64,000 nucleotides of DNA from Pseudovibrio exalbescens (GCF_028737195.1 NZ_JAQZAJ010000002.1:124001-188000), one strand, 5' to 3'. Shown: positions 8,978-18,644, numbered from the stretch's first letter. The notes: a model not told the origin generated them from the sequence alone. Numbers and translations: made by a program.

Positions 8978-9204
8978 GAAAGCATCCTTTCATTGTCATC
9001 AGCATTACTCTGCGGGTGCCCACATTACCGCAGACCGCTGAAAACTAGGGATCTGCTTGTTATGCCGTGATGACAGAGAGCTTCACCATAAGCCCATTGG
9101 CTCGTGAGCGGCAGGCCTCTCAACCCTGTCCACCGTGATAGGGACAACGGACAAGCCTGTCAACCAACAGCGCCGCACTGGTGGTTTCACGTCAAACCTC
9201 TTGC

Positions 9205-9235
9205 GCATGAACAAGAAGGGCGCCTGAGCGCCCTT
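9205..9235 (-). terminator. Intrinsic terminator of metZ
   Basis: An 8-bp stem, aagggcgc (9216-9223) with gcgccctt (9228-9235), has a 4-base loop. On the minus strand it follows the metZ stop and is trailed by cttgttc. Confidence 0.7.
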
Positions 9236-9257
9236 GAGTTCCCTGGCGTAGGACGGA

Positions 9258-10448
9258 TCAAACCTGCGCCAATGCCTGTTCTACATCCGCCAGCAAATCA
9301 TCCGTGTCTTCAATGCCGATGGAGAGACGCAGGGTCTTGTCAGAAATACCCAGCTCAAGTCGCGCTTCTTCCGCCACACTCTGGTGTGTGGTGGTTGCCG
9401 GATGTGTGATCAGGCTCTTGGCATCACCCAGATTGTTGGAAAGCTGCACGATGTTCAGCGCGTTGGAGAACTTGAAAGCGGCTTCCTTGCCGCCAGCAAG
9501 ATCAAACGCCAACATGGTCGAACCACCCCGCATCTGCTTCTTGGCGATCTCCGCCTGAGGATGATCGTCACGGCCCGGATAGACAAGGCGAGAAACAGCG
9601 TCATGCTCGGCCAGCAGATTGGCGACCTTGCCTGCAGTATAGGTCTGGCGCTCAACGCGAAGAGGCAGCGTTTCAAGCCCCTTCAGCAGCACCCAGGCAT
9701 TGAACGGGCTCATGGCCGGGCCAGTGTGCTTATAAGGATCATGGAATTCTTCGGTGATCCACTTCTCATCAGAAAGCACCACGCCCCCGAGGCAGCGTCC
9801 CTGCCCATCGATGTGCTTGGTGGCAGAATAAATCACTACATCAGCGCCCAGCGCCAGAGGCGATTGCCAAATAGCAGTTGCAAACACATTGTCGACGATC
9901 AGACGCGCACCGGCGTTGTGCATGAGATCTGCAACGGCTTGAATATCAATCACATCCAACGTCGGGTTGGTTGGACTTTCCATGAAGGCGACTTTGGTGT
10001 TCGGGCGCAGAGCTGCCTTCCACTGCTCAAAATCAGTCCCGTCAATAAGGGTCGATTCGACCCCGAAACGAGGCAGCAACTGCTCGATGATGTATCGGCA
10101 AGACCCAAACAGGGCCTTCGGTGCAATCACGTGATCGCCCGCCCTCACTGAAGCCATCAGGGCAGAATGCACAGCTGCCATACCGGAGGCGGTCGCCCGC
10201 GCAGCCTCTGCGCCCTCGATCTCGCACATGCGCTTTTCAAACATGGAGACGGTGGGGTTTGCATAGCGAGAATAGATGTAGCCCGGCTCCTCGCCCAGAA
10301 AACGAGCCTCTGCCGCTTCAGCACTGCCATACACAAAGCCCTGTGTCAGATACATGGCTTCAGACGTTTCACCAAAACTGGATCGCGTGGTCCCTCCATG
10401 CACGAGTTTGGTGGCTGGCTTCCAAGTGTCTTTGTTGTCTGTGCTCAT
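9258..10448 (-). CDS. metZ: O-succinylhomoserine sulfhydrylase
   Basis: A 396-residue PLP enzyme of the Cys/Met metabolism family that makes homocysteine from O-succinylhomoserine and sulfide. Visible features are SRYANPTVSMFEKRMCEIEG, the glycine stretch ASGMAAVHSALMA, the cofactor aspartate in LIVDNVFATAIWQSPL, and the Schiff-base lysine K211 in YSATKHIDGQGR. Full length matches MetZ. It is preceded by a SAM-II riboswitch and a terminator in its leader, so high SAM should shut it off, consistent with its place in methionine biosynthesis. It is transcribed alone. Confidence 0.95.
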   Translation of the reverse strand: MSTDNKDTWKPATKLVHGGTTRSSFGETSEAMYLTQGFVYGSAEAAEARFLGEEPGYIYSRYANPTVSMFEKRMCEIEGAEAARATASGMAAVHSALMASVRAGDHVIAPKALFGSCRYIIEQLLPRFGVESTLIDGTDFEQWKAALRPNTKVAFMESPTNPTLDVIDIQAVADLMHNAGARLIVDNVFATAIWQSPLALGADVVIYSATKHIDGQGRCLGGVVLSDEKWITEEFHDPYKHTGPAMSPFNAWVLLKGLETLPLRVERQTYTAGKVANLLAEHDAVSRLVYPGRDDHPQAEIAKKQMRGGSTMLAFDLAGGKEAAFKFSNALNIVQLSNNLGDAKSLITHPATTTHQSVAEEARLELGISDKTLRLSIGIEDTDDLLADVEQALAQV

Positions 10449-10510
10449 TATGCGTCCTTGCCATCATCGGTTTTCGAGAACTGCCCTGCTCGTAGAGTGG
10501 CTCGTTTCTG

Positions 10511-10543
10511 AAAACAAAAAACCCCGGCCGAAATAGCCAGGGT
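10511..10543 (-). terminator. Leader terminator between SAM-II aptamer and metZ
   Basis: On the minus strand accctggc pairs with gccggggt (one G-U pair) across the stem at 10521-10543, followed by tttttgtttt. It sits 60-70 bases upstream of the metZ start and downstream of the aptamer. An alternative hairpin formed by gggttcttg and caagaccc just upstream would use the same accc bases, so the two folds exclude each other, as expected of an attenuator. Confidence 0.75.
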
Positions 10544-10560
10544 CTTGCTACAAGAACCCG

Positions 10561-10615
10561 GCCCTTTAGCAACTTATTTTACGTGGCAGCAAGCCGGCCG
10601 GCCCAAATCACCACA
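10561..10615 (-). ncRNA. SAM-II riboswitch
   Basis: Read on the minus strand, the segment contains tggtgatttgggccggc, then cttgctgccacgtaaa, then agttgctaaagggc. These are the conserved blocks of the SAM-II aptamer (H-type pseudoknot that binds S-adenosylmethionine) found upstream of metA, metX and metZ in Alphaproteobacteria. It lies about 110 bases upstream of metZ in the correct orientation. Boundaries are approximate to a few bases. Confidence 0.92.
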
Positions 10616-10804
10616 AAACAGGCCTTTTGATTAGGCCAAAGACAAGGGTGCGTCAAACAAATTTGTGGCCCTGCTTTCTTGAAGTATCCTCAAAACCAGA
10701 TCACAGAAGCCTTGGCCTGTGCCTCATTGTCCTGTAATCACGGAAGTCACTTGAGAAAACACGAGCTGCGCTTTACTGCAGTTGAGCAGACAGCTAATCA
10801 GATC

Positions 10805-11917
10805 ATGGGACCTTCCGGTATGGGTGGAATTCTTCCTGCGAAAACAATCGCCAACATGTTTGCAACCGGGGCCATTTCGGCGCCGCGCAAACCAGATGAA
10901 GACCAGATCCAGCCTGCAAGCCTGGACCTCCGGCTGGGAGCCAAGGCGTGGCGCGTTCGTGCCTCTTTCCTGCCGGGTCCCGGTGCCCTTGTGGAAGACA
11001 AGCTGCAAAACCTCATTTTGCATGAAATTGATCTGACCAAAGGCGCCGTGCTGGAAACCGGGTGCGTTTACATCGTAAAGCTTCAGGAAGCCCTCAAGCT
11101 GCCTGAGGGCCTGTCCGCCACCACAAATCCAAAGAGCTCCACGGGCCGCATTGATGTGTTCACCCGCGTCATTGCCGATGAAGGCCGCGCCTTTGACAGT
11201 GTCCGCGAAGGCTACTCCGGCCCGCTTTACGCTGAAATATCCCCGCGCACTTTCCCTGTCCTCGTGCGTGAAGGCACCCGCCTCTCACAGATCCGCTTCA
11301 GAAATGGAGATGCCCTGATCTCAGATGAAGAGCTTCTCAAGGTGCATGAAGAGCACACACTGGTGTCGGGCGGGGACGATCTGATCGGCGGCGGCGTGCA
11401 GCTCTCAATCGACTTGAAGGGCACGGGCAAGGATAGCCTCATCGGATACCGCGCCAAACGCCATACTGGCGTCATCGACGTGGACAAGAAAGAAGCGCAA
11501 AACCCGGAGGAGTTCTGGGAGCCGATTTATAACCGCGGCGATGCCTCGCTGATCTTGGACCCCAACGAGTTTTACATTCTGGTGTCGCAGGAAGCCGTTC
11601 ACGTGCCGCCCATGTACGCCGCCGAAATGGTACCCTTTGATCCGCTGGTGGGTGAGTTTCGCGTGCACTACGCTGGCTTCTTTGATCCGGGCTTTGGTCA
11701 CTCCACAGTCGGAGGTTCCGGCTCCCGCGCTGTTCTCGAAGTACGCTCTCATGAAGTCCCTTTCATCGTGGAGCATGGTCAGACAGTCGGACGTCTCGTT
11801 TACGAAACCATGCAGGAACGGCCTGATACCCTTTATGGTGAAGGCATTGGCTCCAACTACCAGGGCCAGGCCCTGAAGCTGTCCAAGCACTTTAAAAAGC
11901 CTCAGAAGCAGAACTAG
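10805..11917 (+). CDS. dcd: 2'-deoxycytidine 5'-triphosphate deaminase (double-domain)
   Basis: A protein of about 370 residues with two copies of the dUTPase/dCTP-deaminase fold, a form typical of Alphaproteobacteria. Domain 1 has DQIQPASLDLRLGAKAWRVR and ATTNPKSSTGRIDVFTRVIAD, where the catalytic glutamate region is expected to follow at YAEISPRTFPVLVREG. Domain 2 repeats the fold around EMVPFDPLVGEFRVHYAGFF and ends with an EGIGSNYQGQ loop. It would turn dCTP into dUTP for thymidylate synthesis. The frame is open to 10679, but ATG 10805 starts the conserved region; the ribosome site is weak. A YigZ-type gene follows 17 bases later, probably in one operon. Confidence 0.85.
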   Translation: MGPSGMGGILPAKTIANMFATGAISAPRKPDEDQIQPASLDLRLGAKAWRVRASFLPGPGALVEDKLQNLILHEIDLTKGAVLETGCVYIVKLQEALKLPEGLSATTNPKSSTGRIDVFTRVIADEGRAFDSVREGYSGPLYAEISPRTFPVLVREGTRLSQIRFRNGDALISDEELLKVHEEHTLVSGGDDLIGGGVQLSIDLKGTGKDSLIGYRAKRHTGVIDVDKKEAQNPEEFWEPIYNRGDASLILDPNEFYILVSQEAVHVPPMYAAEMVPFDPLVGEFRVHYAGFFDPGFGHSTVGGSGSRAVLEVRSHEVPFIVEHGQTVGRLVYETMQERPDTLYGEGIGSNYQGQALKLSKHFKKPQKQN

Positions 11918-11934
11918 ACAACTCACGGAAACAC

Positions 11935-12483
11935 ATGCCGCTTTACACGGTCACTCGGGAATTTCAGGCTGAGCTGGAAGAGAAGAAGTCTCGCTTCCTC
12001 GCTTTTCTGGTTCCCTATGACCGCTTCGAAACCCGACTGGCCGAACTGCGCGATCAACACCGCAAAGCCAACCATCATGTCACCGCGTTCCGGCGCATGC
12101 TGGATGAGGGGCGTATTGATGAAGGGGCAAAGGATGATGGCGAGCCCGCCGGAACATCCGGCATGCCTATGCTCAAGACCATGATCGGCGCCAGGCTCAT
12201 CAACTGCGGCATTATCGTAGTGCGATATTTCGGCGGCACAAAGCTGGGCACAGGCGGTTTGGCACGGGCGTATTCCGGCGCTGCAAACGCGGCCATAAAC
12301 TGTGCCGAATTGGAACAATGGTTCCCGATCAAGACAAAGAAGGTCTCCGTTTCCTTTGCCGACACCTCTGAGCTTGAACGCCGTATCTCCCTGCTATCCT
12401 TGAGAGTTTTGGACCGCACTTTCACAGAGGACGGTGCCACACTGCTCATCGAGGGGCCAGAAGAGACCCTCGCCCAGCTCTAA
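11935..12483 (+). CDS. YigZ/IMPACT family protein
   Basis: A 182-residue member of UPF0029/IMPACT. The N-terminal domain contains KSRFLAFLVPYD, AFRRMLDEGRIDEGAKDDGEPAGTSG and GIIVVRYFGGTKLGTGGLARAY, which are diagnostic blocks. The shorter C-terminal region is the DUF1949-like part. The bacterial proteins have no firmly known reaction; eukaryotic IMPACT regulates the Gcn2 kinase. The gene starts 17 bases after the dCTP deaminase stop and is probably co-transcribed with it. Confidence 0.9.
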   Translation: MPLYTVTREFQAELEEKKSRFLAFLVPYDRFETRLAELRDQHRKANHHVTAFRRMLDEGRIDEGAKDDGEPAGTSGMPMLKTMIGARLINCGIIVVRYFGGTKLGTGGLARAYSGAANAAINCAELEQWFPIKTKKVSVSFADTSELERRISLLSLRVLDRTFTEDGATLLIEGPEETLAQL

Positions 12484-12578
12484 GCACAGCCCTCAAGATC
12501 TCAGAACCTGCTTATTCACCCCAAACCAGTCTCGGGCAACAAGTCGGGACTGTCGCCCTGTTGGTCGCCGTGAAATCG

Positions 12579-12594
12579 TTAAGCAAAGATTAAC
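12579..12594 (+). promoter_or_regulatory. CtrA-type box TTAA-N7-TTAAC
   Basis: TTAA (12579-12582), seven bases, then TTAAC (12590-12594) match the full CtrA binding consensus of Alphaproteobacteria. The site is flanked by C and G so that cgttaa and ttaacg form a perfect palindrome. It lies about 80 bases upstream of the small gene at 12675. Binding is inference. Confidence 0.55.
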
Positions 12595-12674
12595 GCTTGG
12601 CACAGGGCTTGCGGAGCATACATCGCAAGGCCACGGCCTGCCCCAAATTGGGACAGCGCCTGCGGGGAGGATGT

Positions 12675-13055
12675 ATGCGAGTAACCCGACTGACTGCCAG
12701 TACTGAGTACCATGCGGACCGTGCCACGGTGCGTAGAGGCCCGACCCAACGCGCGGCACACCAACACCGTGCAACCCATGTCCCAAATCGTCCTCATCGC
12801 TCAGGCCGTGCGCTTGTCCCGGTTGATGGCACGCCATCTGACGGCGCCACAGCTCAGGAAGACAACCTTGGCCAGATTGTCTCGTACCGCAGCAACGCAC
12901 CTTTTGTAGCGCACCTGATTGCCGTGAGAGACAAGGATCCGCAAACCCGTGAGAAACGGCGCGCCGATCCGCAGACCTCAAGCATGAGCTATAAGGCAAC
13001 GTTTAAATCGACCCGACGATTTGGCTGCGGCCGCATCCTCACGCACTCAGCTTGA
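12675..13055 (+). CDS. Small conserved alphaproteobacterial protein
   Basis: A 126-residue protein that I do not assign to a named family. The C-terminal half, with FVAHLIAVRDKDPQTREKRR and an end RRFGCGRILTHSA, matches a pattern I recall from unnamed alphaproteobacterial proteins (LIATR..LPQTR.RRRAEP). The N-terminal half is polar, basic and probably disordered. The start at 12675 has an excellent GGGGAGG site 5 bases upstream. A CtrA-type box sits about 80 bases before it and a long hairpin terminator follows it directly. No signal peptide or membrane segment. It is absent from none of the visible gene logic, but its role is unknown; cell-cycle control is only a guess from the box. Confidence 0.65.
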   Translation: MRVTRLTASTEYHADRATVRRGPTQRAAHQHRATHVPNRPHRSGRALVPVDGTPSDGATAQEDNLGQIVSYRSNAPFVAHLIAVRDKDPQTREKRRADPQTSSMSYKATFKSTRRFGCGRILTHSA

Positions 13056-13059
13056 ACCC

Positions 13060-13122
13060 GAAAATCCCCTTGGCACACTTCGGTCGGACGCCTCGGGGAC
13101 ACGCTTCGGGGATTTTCTTTTG
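13060..13122. terminator. Terminator between convergent genes
   Basis: gaaaatcccc (13060-13069) pairs perfectly with ggggattttc (13108-13117), followed by ttttg. The 38-base loop is GC-rich and can form an inner stem. The A-rich first arm also gives a T-run on the minus strand, so it could end both the small gene and ggt. Confidence 0.7.
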
Positions 13123-13129
13123 CGCCGCC

Positions 13130-14725
13130 TCAATAGCCCAGCGCGCAGCCGTCTTTGCGCGGGTCAGACCCGCCAACAAGGCCGCCATTGACACGGTCAA
13201 ACAAAATGGCCTGTCCACCCCCGATGGCGGCGCTTGTCCGTTCCACTTCGTGCCCCCGTGCGTGCAGGCTGGCAATTGTCGCCTCAGGTACATGCATTTC
13301 CGCAATCAGCGAGAGGTTGCGCTCATTTAAAAACAGCCGGGGGCAATCAAGGGCAGCTTGAACGTCCATGTCGTAGTCCAACATGTTTGAAAGGACGTGC
13401 GCATGACCGCAAGGTTGATAGCCGCCGCCCATCACCCCGAAAGAAAGAAACGCTTTGCCGTCCCTCATGGCCATCGCCGGAATGATGGTGTGCAATGGCC
13501 GCTTGCCTCCCGAGAGCTCATTGTCATGCCCCGGTTCCAGTGAGAAACAAGAGCCCCGGTTTTGAAGCAAGACACCGGAATTGGGCGCAGTAATGCCGGA
13601 TCCGAAGCCATTATAGAGGGAATTGATAAGCGACACCGCCATGCCATCGGCATCAACCACACTCAGATAAACCGTATCGGAGCTTGGGCAGAGGATCTGT
13701 TCAGTCTGCCGTGGCAGCGCAGCATCCATGCGGATCATGCCTGCAAGACGGTCAATGTAGTTCTCTTGGAGAAACTCACTCGCTGAAAAACGCATGGATT
13801 GCGGATCGGCCAAAAACCGGTCTCGCCCGGCATAGGCCAGCTTGGCTGCTTCCATCTGCAAGTGGAACCGATCGCCACCCAGCGGATCAAGCCCCTCCTG
13901 ATCGAAGCGCTTCAGGATTTCCAGCATGACAAGCGCAATGATGCCCTGCCCGTTCGGCGGCAACTCCGCCACCGTCACACCGCGATAGTCCGTTGTGATC
14001 GGCGTCAGATCATCAGCTTCCATCGCAGAAAAGTCATCAAGGGTGAGATAGCTTCCCTTTGCCCGCAACGTGGTCACCATATCCTCGGCAATTGCGCCCT
14101 CGTAGAAAGCCGAGGAACCGCTCTCCGCAACTGCCCGCAACGTCTCTGCCAACGCAGGCAGGCGCATCACTTCACCGGTGTGCGGGGCTCTTCCGTCTTT
14201 CAGGTAAAACCGTGTCGATCCCGCATCCTTACGCAACAGATCTACCTTTTGCTGCCAGTCTGCTGCCACGCGCGGCGCAACCGCAAAGCCCTTGTCGGCA
14301 TACTCGATGGCACGGCCAAACACTTTGGCTAAGCCAAAACGGCCATGGTCTTTGAGCAGCTTTTCCCAGCCGCGAATGGCACCAGGCACGGTGACGGAGT
14401 GAACGGAGTCAGCGGCGATCTCTGTTTCCCCTGCATCGCGCAGCTTCTGAGCAGAGACGTCTTGGGCGGCCCTACCGGAGGCGTTCATGCCATGCAGACG
14501 GCCATCAGGCGTCGCCACCAGGCTGAAGCAGTCACCGCCAATGCCCGTCATGTGCGGCTCAACAACGGCAAGCACGGCGATGGCCGCGACGGCAGCATCT
14601 GCTGCGTTTCCCCCGTCTCTCAAAATTTCGAGGGCCGCTTGAGTTGCCAACGGATGTGACGTGGCCGCCATGGCATTGGGCGCATACACCGGCGAACGCC
14701 CGGGTGCCTGAAAATCTCTGAACAT
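13130..14725 (-). CDS. ggt: Gamma-glutamyltransferase family protein
   Basis: A 531-residue N-terminal-nucleophile hydrolase. The predicted self-cleavage/catalytic threonine is T351 in SSDTVYLSVVD, with the downstream GSGITAPNSGVLLQNRG and GGKRPLHTIIPAM blocks. The large-subunit start has ATSHPLATQAALEILRDGGN and HMTGIGGDCFSLV, which are typical. The protein would process into two chains that transfer or hydrolyse gamma-glutamyl groups, as in glutathione breakdown. No signal peptide is visible, so this member may be cytoplasmic or belong to the acylase-like subgroup. It is divergent from a GlcG/HbpS-like gene, with a palindrome in between. Confidence 0.88.
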   Translation of the reverse strand: MFRDFQAPGRSPVYAPNAMAATSHPLATQAALEILRDGGNAADAAVAAIAVLAVVEPHMTGIGGDCFSLVATPDGRLHGMNASGRAAQDVSAQKLRDAGETEIAADSVHSVTVPGAIRGWEKLLKDHGRFGLAKVFGRAIEYADKGFAVAPRVAADWQQKVDLLRKDAGSTRFYLKDGRAPHTGEVMRLPALAETLRAVAESGSSAFYEGAIAEDMVTTLRAKGSYLTLDDFSAMEADDLTPITTDYRGVTVAELPPNGQGIIALVMLEILKRFDQEGLDPLGGDRFHLQMEAAKLAYAGRDRFLADPQSMRFSASEFLQENYIDRLAGMIRMDAALPRQTEQILCPSSDTVYLSVVDADGMAVSLINSLYNGFGSGITAPNSGVLLQNRGSCFSLEPGHDNELSGGKRPLHTIIPAMAMRDGKAFLSFGVMGGGYQPCGHAHVLSNMLDYDMDVQAALDCPRLFLNERNLSLIAEMHVPEATIASLHARGHEVERTSAAIGGGQAILFDRVNGGLVGGSDPRKDGCALGY

Positions 14726-14762
14726 GAATTATCCCCCACTATACCGAGCATTTTTCGGCATC

Positions 14763-14785
14763 AGTGTTTTTCGAAAACAAACACT
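14763..14785. promoter_or_regulatory. Palindrome in divergent ggt / GlcG-like promoter region
   Basis: agtgttt (14763-14769) and aaacact (14779-14785) are perfect complements, and between them ttcgaa is again palindromic. It sits between two divergent genes, which fits an operator. No regulator can be named. Confidence 0.4.
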
Positions 14786-14851
14786 AATCGAAAATACGTA
14801 GAGATGCTAAGCCAGATCAGAACACAAAACAAATCAGCCATGAGGATGGAA

Positions 14852-15286
14852 ATGCCTGTTTTAAATCTTGCCACCGCGCGCAACATCATCGCGACCGCCT
14901 ATCAGAAGAGCGGCGAGGAAGGCTTCAAACCCCTGACAATCGCGGTGCTGGACGAAGGTGGGCACCTGATTGCAGTGGAGCGGCAAGATGGCTCTTCCTT
15001 CATGCGCCCGCAAATTGCCATCGGAAAGGCGTATGGCGCGGTCGCTTTAGGAGAAGGCTCCCGCTGGCTCAACGAAAACGCTCAAACGCGGCCGCACTTC
15101 GTCCAGGCGCTTAACGGCGTGGCAGGGGGCGGCATCGTGCCGGTACCGGGCGGGGTGCTCATTCGGGATCCGGAAACAGCCAAGGTTGTTGGAGCCGCCG
15201 GAGTAACCGGAGACACATCAGACAACGACGAAATCTGCGCCATTGCCGGTATCGAGGCAGCTGGTTTCACCGCGGACGTGGGGTGA
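14852..15286 (+). CDS. GlcG/HbpS-like haem-degrading/binding family protein
   Basis: A 144-residue protein of the GlcG/HbpS-like fold (DUF336). The pattern is ATARNIIATAYQKSGEEGF, PLTIAVLDEGGHLIAVERQD, QIAIGKAYGAVALG, and VPVPGGVLIRDPETAKVVGA followed by GVTGDTSDNDEICA, all diagnostic. Relatives bind haem, cobalamin or small molecules, and some are encoded next to glycolate or propanediol pathways. Of three nearby ATGs I use 14852 because GAGGA lies 6 bases upstream. It is divergent from ggt and followed by a terminator. The exact ligand is unknown. Confidence 0.85.
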   Translation: MPVLNLATARNIIATAYQKSGEEGFKPLTIAVLDEGGHLIAVERQDGSSFMRPQIAIGKAYGAVALGEGSRWLNENAQTRPHFVQALNGVAGGGIVPVPGGVLIRDPETAKVVGAAGVTGDTSDNDEICAIAGIEAAGFTADVG

Positions 15287-15290
15287 TACG

Positions 15291-15326
15291 AAAAGGGCTG
15301 CCCCGTACCGCAGAGGCAGCCCCTTC
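15291..15326. terminator. Bidirectional terminator
   Basis: gggctgcc (15295-15302) pairs with ggcagccc (15315-15322). On the minus strand the stem is followed by ttttcgtatc, and on the plus strand by cttcaat. It lies between the convergent GlcG-like gene and phaR. Confidence 0.75.
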
Positions 15327-15363
15327 AATAGCTCAAACCGGCTCGCCTATTTCGCAGCCTGAT

Positions 15364-15975
15364 TTACTTTTTTGTATCCGCCAGCGCTGCGATTTGTTTT
15401 TGCATGTCGGCAAGCTGCTGCTTTAAGTCAGCCAGATCATTAGAAGACTGCTCTTCTTTTTTAGGCTCGGCCTGCTTTGGCGCGCTTTGATGAGTTGGCG
15501 CTGCACCTGCGAACGGGTTGCCGGTCGGATCAAACGGCGAGAACATCCGCATGGCGCGCTCAAACATCTCCATGTTGCGCTTGGTCTGGTCTTCGATCAC
15601 ATCAAGCGCTGACGAGCCGAATGCCTGCGTCATGTGTTCACGCAGTTTGTCTTGCTCCTGTGTCAAAGACGACATGGAGTACTCAAGATAACTTGGCACC
15701 AGTGTCTGCATGCTGTCGCCGTAAAACCGGATCAACTGGCGAAGGAATGCGATCGGCAGCAGGTTTTGCCCCTTGCTCTCCTGCTCAAAAATGATCTGCG
15801 TGAGAACCGAGCGGGTGATGTCGTCGCCTGACTTGGCATCATAGACGACAAAATCCTCCTCGTCCTTGACCATGACGGCCAGATCTTCAAGCGTCACATA
15901 TGTACTGGTGCCCGTGTTGTAGAGACGCCTGTTGGCGTACTTCTTGATGATGGTCGGCGCGTCTGTTTTGGCCAT
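15364..15975 (-). CDS. phaR: PHB synthesis repressor PhaR
   Basis: A 203-residue regulator of polyhydroxybutyrate storage. The N-terminal PHB_acc DNA-binding domain has IIKKYANRRLYNTGTSTYVT followed by LEDLAVMVKDEEDFVVYDAKSG, and the PHB_acc_N segment SVLTQIIFEQESKGQ. The rest is a helical region ending in a Lys/Glu-rich coiled coil (about residues 165-200). Family members bind both PHB and DNA and repress phasin and biosynthesis genes until polymer is present. The gene is divergent from phaA, so the 287 bases between them may carry its operator. Confidence 0.95.
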   Translation of the reverse strand: MAKTDAPTIIKKYANRRLYNTGTSTYVTLEDLAVMVKDEEDFVVYDAKSGDDITRSVLTQIIFEQESKGQNLLPIAFLRQLIRFYGDSMQTLVPSYLEYSMSSLTQEQDKLREHMTQAFGSSALDVIEDQTKRNMEMFERAMRMFSPFDPTGNPFAGAAPTHQSAPKQAEPKKEEQSSNDLADLKQQLADMQKQIAALADTKK

Positions 15976-16247
15976 CTGTGTAACTTGTGCTCCGGTGCTG
16001 GCATTGCCGCCAGCGTTATTCTTAAAATCCTACTGAAAAGGCAGGAAGCTCCCTCAAAACGATAGCTTACGTCATCTACCCATGCGAGCGCTACCGTTTT
16101 CCGTGGTGCACTATAGTCGAAAAGAAAGCGCCTCTTTTAAACTGGAAAAACACTAATAACTCTAGGTATCATCCGCAGGTGTTTCTCATTAGCCGCACCC
16201 CTTGTTCATTAAACGTGGGCGTGCGTGCTGCCTTTTGTCCTTTTTGA

Positions 16248-17447
<1,200 letters not shown>

Positions 17448-17559
17448 GCCTCTAAAAACCCATACCATTACCTAATGGCGGAGCGCTTGACGTTCCGCCA
17501 TTATGCATTTGTACTCTACGGTACTTAAAAAATTTCAAAGAGATGTTGAGGATGCGTTG

Positions 17560-18288
17560 ATGGGACAAGTTGCAGTGGTAACTGGCGGCACACGCGGAAT
17601 AGGTGCAGCGATCTCAAAGGGCTTGCAAGAGGCGGGATACACTGTCGCGGCCACTTATGCGGGTAACGTTGAGAAGGCGGAAGCGTTCAGCGCTGAAACC
17701 GGCATCAAGGTTTACAAGTGGGATGTGTCGGACGCGTCAGCATGCGAAATTGGAATACAACAAGTAAGCGAAGAATTGGGTGATATTGAAGTCCTCGTTA
17801 ACAATGCGGGCATTACCCGCGACGGGTGGTTTCATAAAATGAGTTTTGAAGAATGGTCCGCGGTTATCCGCACAAACCTCGATTCCATGTTTACCATGAC
17901 AAAGCCAGTGATCGAGGGAATGCGGGCCCGGGGCTCCGGTCGCGTCATAAACATCTCCTCCATCAACGGGCAGAAGGGCCAACTCGGCCAGACCAACTAT
18001 TCAGCTGCAAAAGCAGGTGTCATTGGCTTCACCAAGGCCCTCGCACAGGAGACTGCCCGTAAAGGCATTACCGTCAACTGCATTTGTCCCGGTTACATTG
18101 ATACCGACATGGTAGCTGCAGTGCCGGAAAAGGTACTGGAGGGCATTATCGGCCAGATCCCGGTCGGCCGCCTTGGCAAGGCTGAAGAGATCGCAGGTCT
18201 CGTGCGCTACCTCTCTTCACCGGAAGCCGCTTTCATGACAGGCGCAGTGCTCACCATCAACGGTGCTCAGTACATTGCGAATGGCTAA
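17560..18288 (+). CDS. phaB: Acetoacetyl-CoA reductase
   Basis: A 242-residue short-chain dehydrogenase that reduces acetoacetyl-CoA to (R)-3-hydroxybutyryl-CoA with NADPH. The Rossmann motif is TGGTRGIGAAIS at residues 8-19, then NNAGITRDGWFHKM, the catalytic serine in ISSINGQKGQLGQ, and YSAAKAG with tyrosine and lysine; the end MTGAVLTINGAQYIANG is typical of PhaB. I use ATG 17560 with GAGGA 8 bases upstream rather than the longer frame from 17503. A strong terminator follows. No phaC synthase is present in the window. Confidence 0.95.
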   Translation: MGQVAVVTGGTRGIGAAISKGLQEAGYTVAATYAGNVEKAEAFSAETGIKVYKWDVSDASACEIGIQQVSEELGDIEVLVNNAGITRDGWFHKMSFEEWSAVIRTNLDSMFTMTKPVIEGMRARGSGRVINISSINGQKGQLGQTNYSAAKAGVIGFTKALAQETARKGITVNCICPGYIDTDMVAAVPEKVLEGIIGQIPVGRLGKAEEIAGLVRYLSSPEAAFMTGAVLTINGAQYIANG

Positions 18289-18312
18289 AGGCTTGAACTG
18301 ATGAAATGCAAA

Positions 18313-18346
18313 AAGCCGCCCTCGCTATGCCGGGCGGCTTTTTTTT
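18313..18346 (+). terminator. Intrinsic terminator of phaAB
   Basis: A 9-bp perfect stem, aagccgccc (18313-18321) with gggcggctt (18332-18340), is followed by six more T. Confidence 0.9.
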
Positions 18347-18388
18347 CACTTGCGATGCCCTGAAACAGGGTTTGCAAGGCATCAATCC

Positions 18389-18419
18389 AAAAAAGAAAAG
18401 ACCGCCCAAATGGACGGCC
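18389..18419 (-). terminator. Intrinsic terminator of rpmF
   Basis: On the minus strand ggccgtcc pairs with gggcggtc (two G-U pairs), followed by ttttctttttt. It lies 40 bases after the rpmF stop. Confidence 0.8.
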
Positions 18420-18458
18420 TCGTCTTTTATAAGTCAGTCGCGTTCTTCGCGTTCAGCC

Positions 18459-18644
18459 TTAGACGTCGTCTTTTGGCTGAAGGATCTGACGACCCCGGTA
18501 CATGCCGGTCTTGAGGTCGACATGGTGCGGACGACGCAGTTCGCCCGAATCCTTATCTTCCACGTAAGTCGGCTGGTTCAGGGCGTCCGCAGAACGGCGA
18601 AAGCCGCGCTTCATGCGCGAAACTTTTCTCTTAGGAACTGCCAT
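18459..18644 (-). CDS. rpmF: 50S ribosomal protein L32
   Basis: A 61-residue ribosomal protein with the unmistakable start [20 protein letters not shown]. The alphaproteobacterial form lacks the zinc-binding cysteines, as here. The frame is open seven codons further upstream, but MAVPKRK is the family start and is preceded by gagagagc. The tail [13 protein letters not shown] is usual. It stands between the PHB genes and mtgA, a gene order seen in many Hyphomicrobiales. Confidence 0.97.
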   Translation of the reverse strand: MAVPKRKVSRMKRGFRRSADALNQPTYVEDKDSGELRRPHHVDLKTGMYRGRQILQPKDDV

